A stretch of DNA of 7,766 nucleotides from Bifidobacterium breve (GTDB lineage Bacteria > Actinomycetota > Actinomycetes > S36-B12): positions 1-7,766 of the forward strand of contig CALPZT020000059.1 in NCBI GenBank assembly GCA_943328365.2, written 5' to 3'. Position 1 is the stretch's first letter, and every line of letters starts with the position of its first letter. This document shows, in pieces, positions 6,398 through 7,766 of the stretch. Under the pieces are notes generated by a model. It was not told the DNA's origin, searched no databases, and saw only the letters and a program-made list of their open reading frames with translations. Both the position numbers and the translations under genes were made by a program.

Positions 6398-6408
6398 AGG
6401 GGAACAGC

Positions 6409-7047
6409 ATGCGTCGCAGGGCCGTGGTGGTCGAGGACGAGCCGATGGTGGCCGCCCTCACGGCGAGCGCCCTCGAGGCAGGCGGCTTCGACGTCCGAGT
6501 AGCGCATAATGCGCTCGAGGCCCGACGGGCGGTCAATGCCTTCGATCCCGACATCGCCATCCTCGACGTCGGGCTCGGGGCAGGGCCGAGCGGTGTCGAC
6601 CTCGCACACATCTTGAGCCGCCGTCACCCAGGCCTCTCCCTGCTCGTTCTCACGAAGGTGACCGACCTTCGCGCCCTCGGCATGTCTCCGGCCGATCTCC
6701 CCGAATCCTGCGTCCACATCCCGAAGTCGACGATCATCTCCACCGAGCAGCTCCTCGAAATCGTCGACGACGTCCTGGGCGACCGAGGATTGGCTCACGA
6801 GCAGCAGACCGCCAGCGGCCCGCTGACCACGCTCTCGCGCAGCCAACTGGACGTACTTCGTAGGGCCGCGCAGGGCTACAGCACCCCTGAGATCGCACGG
6901 CAGCGCAACTGCACGACGAGCGCAGTCGAGAAACTGCTGGGCAGTGTCTACCTCGATTTCGGCATCAGCGCTGGCGGGCCACTTGTCCCGAGATCGGAGG
7001 CGATTCGCGTGTACATCACCCACGCCGGCATCCCGGATCGGCCATGA
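6409..7047 (+). CDS. two-component response regulator, NarL/LuxR family
   Basis: The 212-residue cytoplasmic protein combines a receiver domain and a LuxR-type DNA-binding domain. The receiver (about 4-123) has the acidic pocket E9-D10, phosphoacceptor Asp53 in ILDVGLG, Thr82 in VLTK and the conserved Lys106 in IPKS, so phosphorylation should work. A linker of about 15 residues leads to the helix-turn-helix (about 140-187): TLSRSQLDVLRRAAQGYSTPEIA, then CTTSAVEKLLGSVYLDFGI. The pattern matches GerE/LuxR domains, with SAVEK where many members have TVKTH. The ATG has AGGGGA 6 bases upstream. Its TGA overlaps the ATG of the sensor kinase gene, giving a coupled regulator-kinase operon. A structured leader precedes it, hinting at autoregulation. 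Target genes are unknown; the divergent lipoprotein gene is the obvious candidate. Confidence 0.92.
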   Translation: MRRRAVVVEDEPMVAALTASALEAGGFDVRVAHNALEARRAVNAFDPDIAILDVGLGAGPSGVDLAHILSRRHPGLSLLVLTKVTDLRALGMSPADLPESCVHIPKSTIISTEQLLEIVDDVLGDRGLAHEQQTASGPLTTLSRSQLDVLRRAAQGYSTPEIARQRNCTTSAVEKLLGSVYLDFGISAGGPLVPRSEAIRVYITHAGIPDRP

Positions 7048-7766
7048 ACGACCTGCGGCGTGCCCTGAATCAGATCGGCGGTCCGTACTCCATCACCTGG
7101 ACGTCCTTCTGGGTCACGTACGCCCTCAACCTTCTCACCCACTTCACCGGCAACCCCGGGATCGGGGCGCCCTTCATCACGCGGTTCGCGATCGTGAGCC
7201 TCTCGCAGTTGGCCATCTGGGCCGTCCTGCTCACTGGGAAGGCACTCCTTCTTCGCGATACCGCCGTGCGGCCCCGCCCCTTCATTACCCTCGCGCTGTT
7301 CGCCGTTGCCGGGATCGCCCGCGGCATCGTCATCGGGGTCTGCCTGAGCGCCGCGGGAGGCGATGCCTCCCCGCAACTGGTCTATCGCGGGCTGGCGGGC
7401 CTGTTCACCATCAGCACTGTCCTCACGGTGACTGCCCTCACCGTCAATGCTGCTCGAGAGCATGCCGAACGGCTTCGCGACCTCATGGCCAGCAACGAGG
7501 CGCTCGAAGAGGCGCGGGCGCACATGACGGTCGGCATCGAGGCGCGCAACGAGGCGGCAGTTGCCCGGATCCAGCGCGAGCTCCTGCAGGAGTTCGAGGC
7601 ACTTGACCCGGATTGCCCGGCAGAGGCGGTGACCCTCCTCGAGCGAACGGCGAGCGAGATGGTGCGCCCACTCAGCCATGAGCTGGCATCGAGTATTCCG
7701 GCGTGGTCGCCCACTCCGACTGACCGATTGAGCCCGGGGATCAACTGGCCGCTGGCCTTCGAGCTC
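7044..7766 (+). CDS. membrane sensor histidine kinase, N-terminal part (cut by window edge)
   Basis: The frame opened by the ATG at 7044 (ATGA overlap with the regulator) stays open to the window end, giving 241 residues without a stop. Four hydrophobic stretches (about 16-33, 46-65, 79-103 and 113-134) predict four membrane helices with only short loops, so sensing is probably within or at the membrane. A charged, probably coiled-coil segment follows (about 137-185, rich in Glu, Ala and Arg). Then comes RTASEMVRPLSHELA (201-215), where His212 is the likely phosphorylated histidine. The ATP-binding domain would lie past the edge and cannot be verified. The kinase call rests on the histidine motif, architecture and coupling to a response regulator. 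The VRPLSHEL box differs from the usual H-D-L/S of NarL-type kinases. The signal is unknown. Confidence 0.8.
   Translation, partial: MNDLRRALNQIGGPYSITWTSFWVTYALNLLTHFTGNPGIGAPFITRFAIVSLSQLAIWAVLLTGKALLLRDTAVRPRPFITLALFAVAGIARGIVIGVCLSAAGGDASPQLVYRGLAGLFTISTVLTVTALTVNAAREHAERLRDLMASNEALEEARAHMTVGIEARNEAAVARIQRELLQEFEALDPDCPAEAVTLLERTASEMVRPLSHELASSIPAWSPTPTDRLSPGINWPLAFEL

Larger units (their letters stand above)
6231..6408. promoter_or_regulatory. divergent regulatory region between lipoprotein and two-component operon
   Basis: This 178-base region has no credible gene. On the plus strand TATCAT (6319-6324) is a good -10 candidate, predicting a leader of roughly 78 nt for the regulator. On the minus strand TACCGT (complement of 6262-6267) could be the -10 for the lipoprotein, with the start about 25 bases from the gene. 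Neither has a convincing -35 element. The leader holds two strong dyads listed separately. AGGGGA at 6398-6403 is the regulator's Shine-Dalgarno. Confidence 0.45.

Noticed and set aside
6293..6865. Ten-base match CTTCGTAGGG at 6293-6302 and 6856-6865
   Set aside because: The second copy lies inside the regulator coding sequence and a 10-base match at this distance can be chance; no further copies were noticed.
6241..7023. 260-codon open frame on the minus strand opposite the response regulator
   Set aside because: The plus strand has all receiver and LuxR motifs with correct ribosome binding site. The minus frame has no family resemblance and would run through the structured leader.

Overview
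The window is compact, GC-rich DNA with strong G/C preference at third codon positions. It holds eight complete genes, one gene cut by the right edge and possibly the tail of one cut by the left edge. The clearest taxonomic marker is a bacterial proteasome activator (Bpa/PafE) ending in GQYL, which points to an actinobacterium (Actinomycetota). Leaderless-looking starts, GTG/TTG start codons and the LuxR-type two-component pair fit that. A finer placement, perhaps Micrococcales or a relative, is a guess. I see no tRNA, rRNA, CRISPR array, insertion sequence or phage gene; the region looks chromosomal and mostly housekeeping.

Left part (1-2788). A short open stretch (1-56) may be the end of an upstream gene. 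It is followed by a PIG3-type NAD(P)H:quinone oxidoreductase (64-1047). A secreted GH88-like unsaturated glucuronyl hydrolase (1044-2279) is coupled to it by a 4-base GTGA overlap. A small SET-domain protein lysine methyltransferase with a post-SET zinc site lies convergently on the minus strand (2276-2779). The stop codons of these last two genes share the palindrome CTAG.

Middle part (2789-5781). bpa (2899-3462) is transcribed away from the SET gene. The codons for its last two residues plus the stop are part of a 15-base sequence that is tandemly duplicated just downstream. Next comes serS (3568-4875), with a TANNNT box placed as expected for a leaderless GTG start, then a Cof-type HAD phosphatase (4888-5730). 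A perfect 12-bp hairpin (5755-5781) ends this block and probably serves the convergent lipoprotein gene too.

Right part (5790-7766). A small cysteine-containing lipoprotein gene (minus, 5790-6230) is divergent from a two-component operon: a NarL/LuxR-type response regulator (6409-7047) overlapping by ATGA a four-helix membrane sensor kinase (7044 to the edge, catalytic domain missing). The 178-base divergent region holds a perfect 14-bp GC palindrome and a 37-nt imperfect hairpin that ends where the regulator's Shine-Dalgarno begins. This is the most structured non-coding stretch in the window.

No complete novel system is evident. The most follow-up-worthy points are the SET methyltransferase beside the proteasome activator, the duplicated bpa terminus, and the structured leader of the two-component operon facing a lipoprotein gene.
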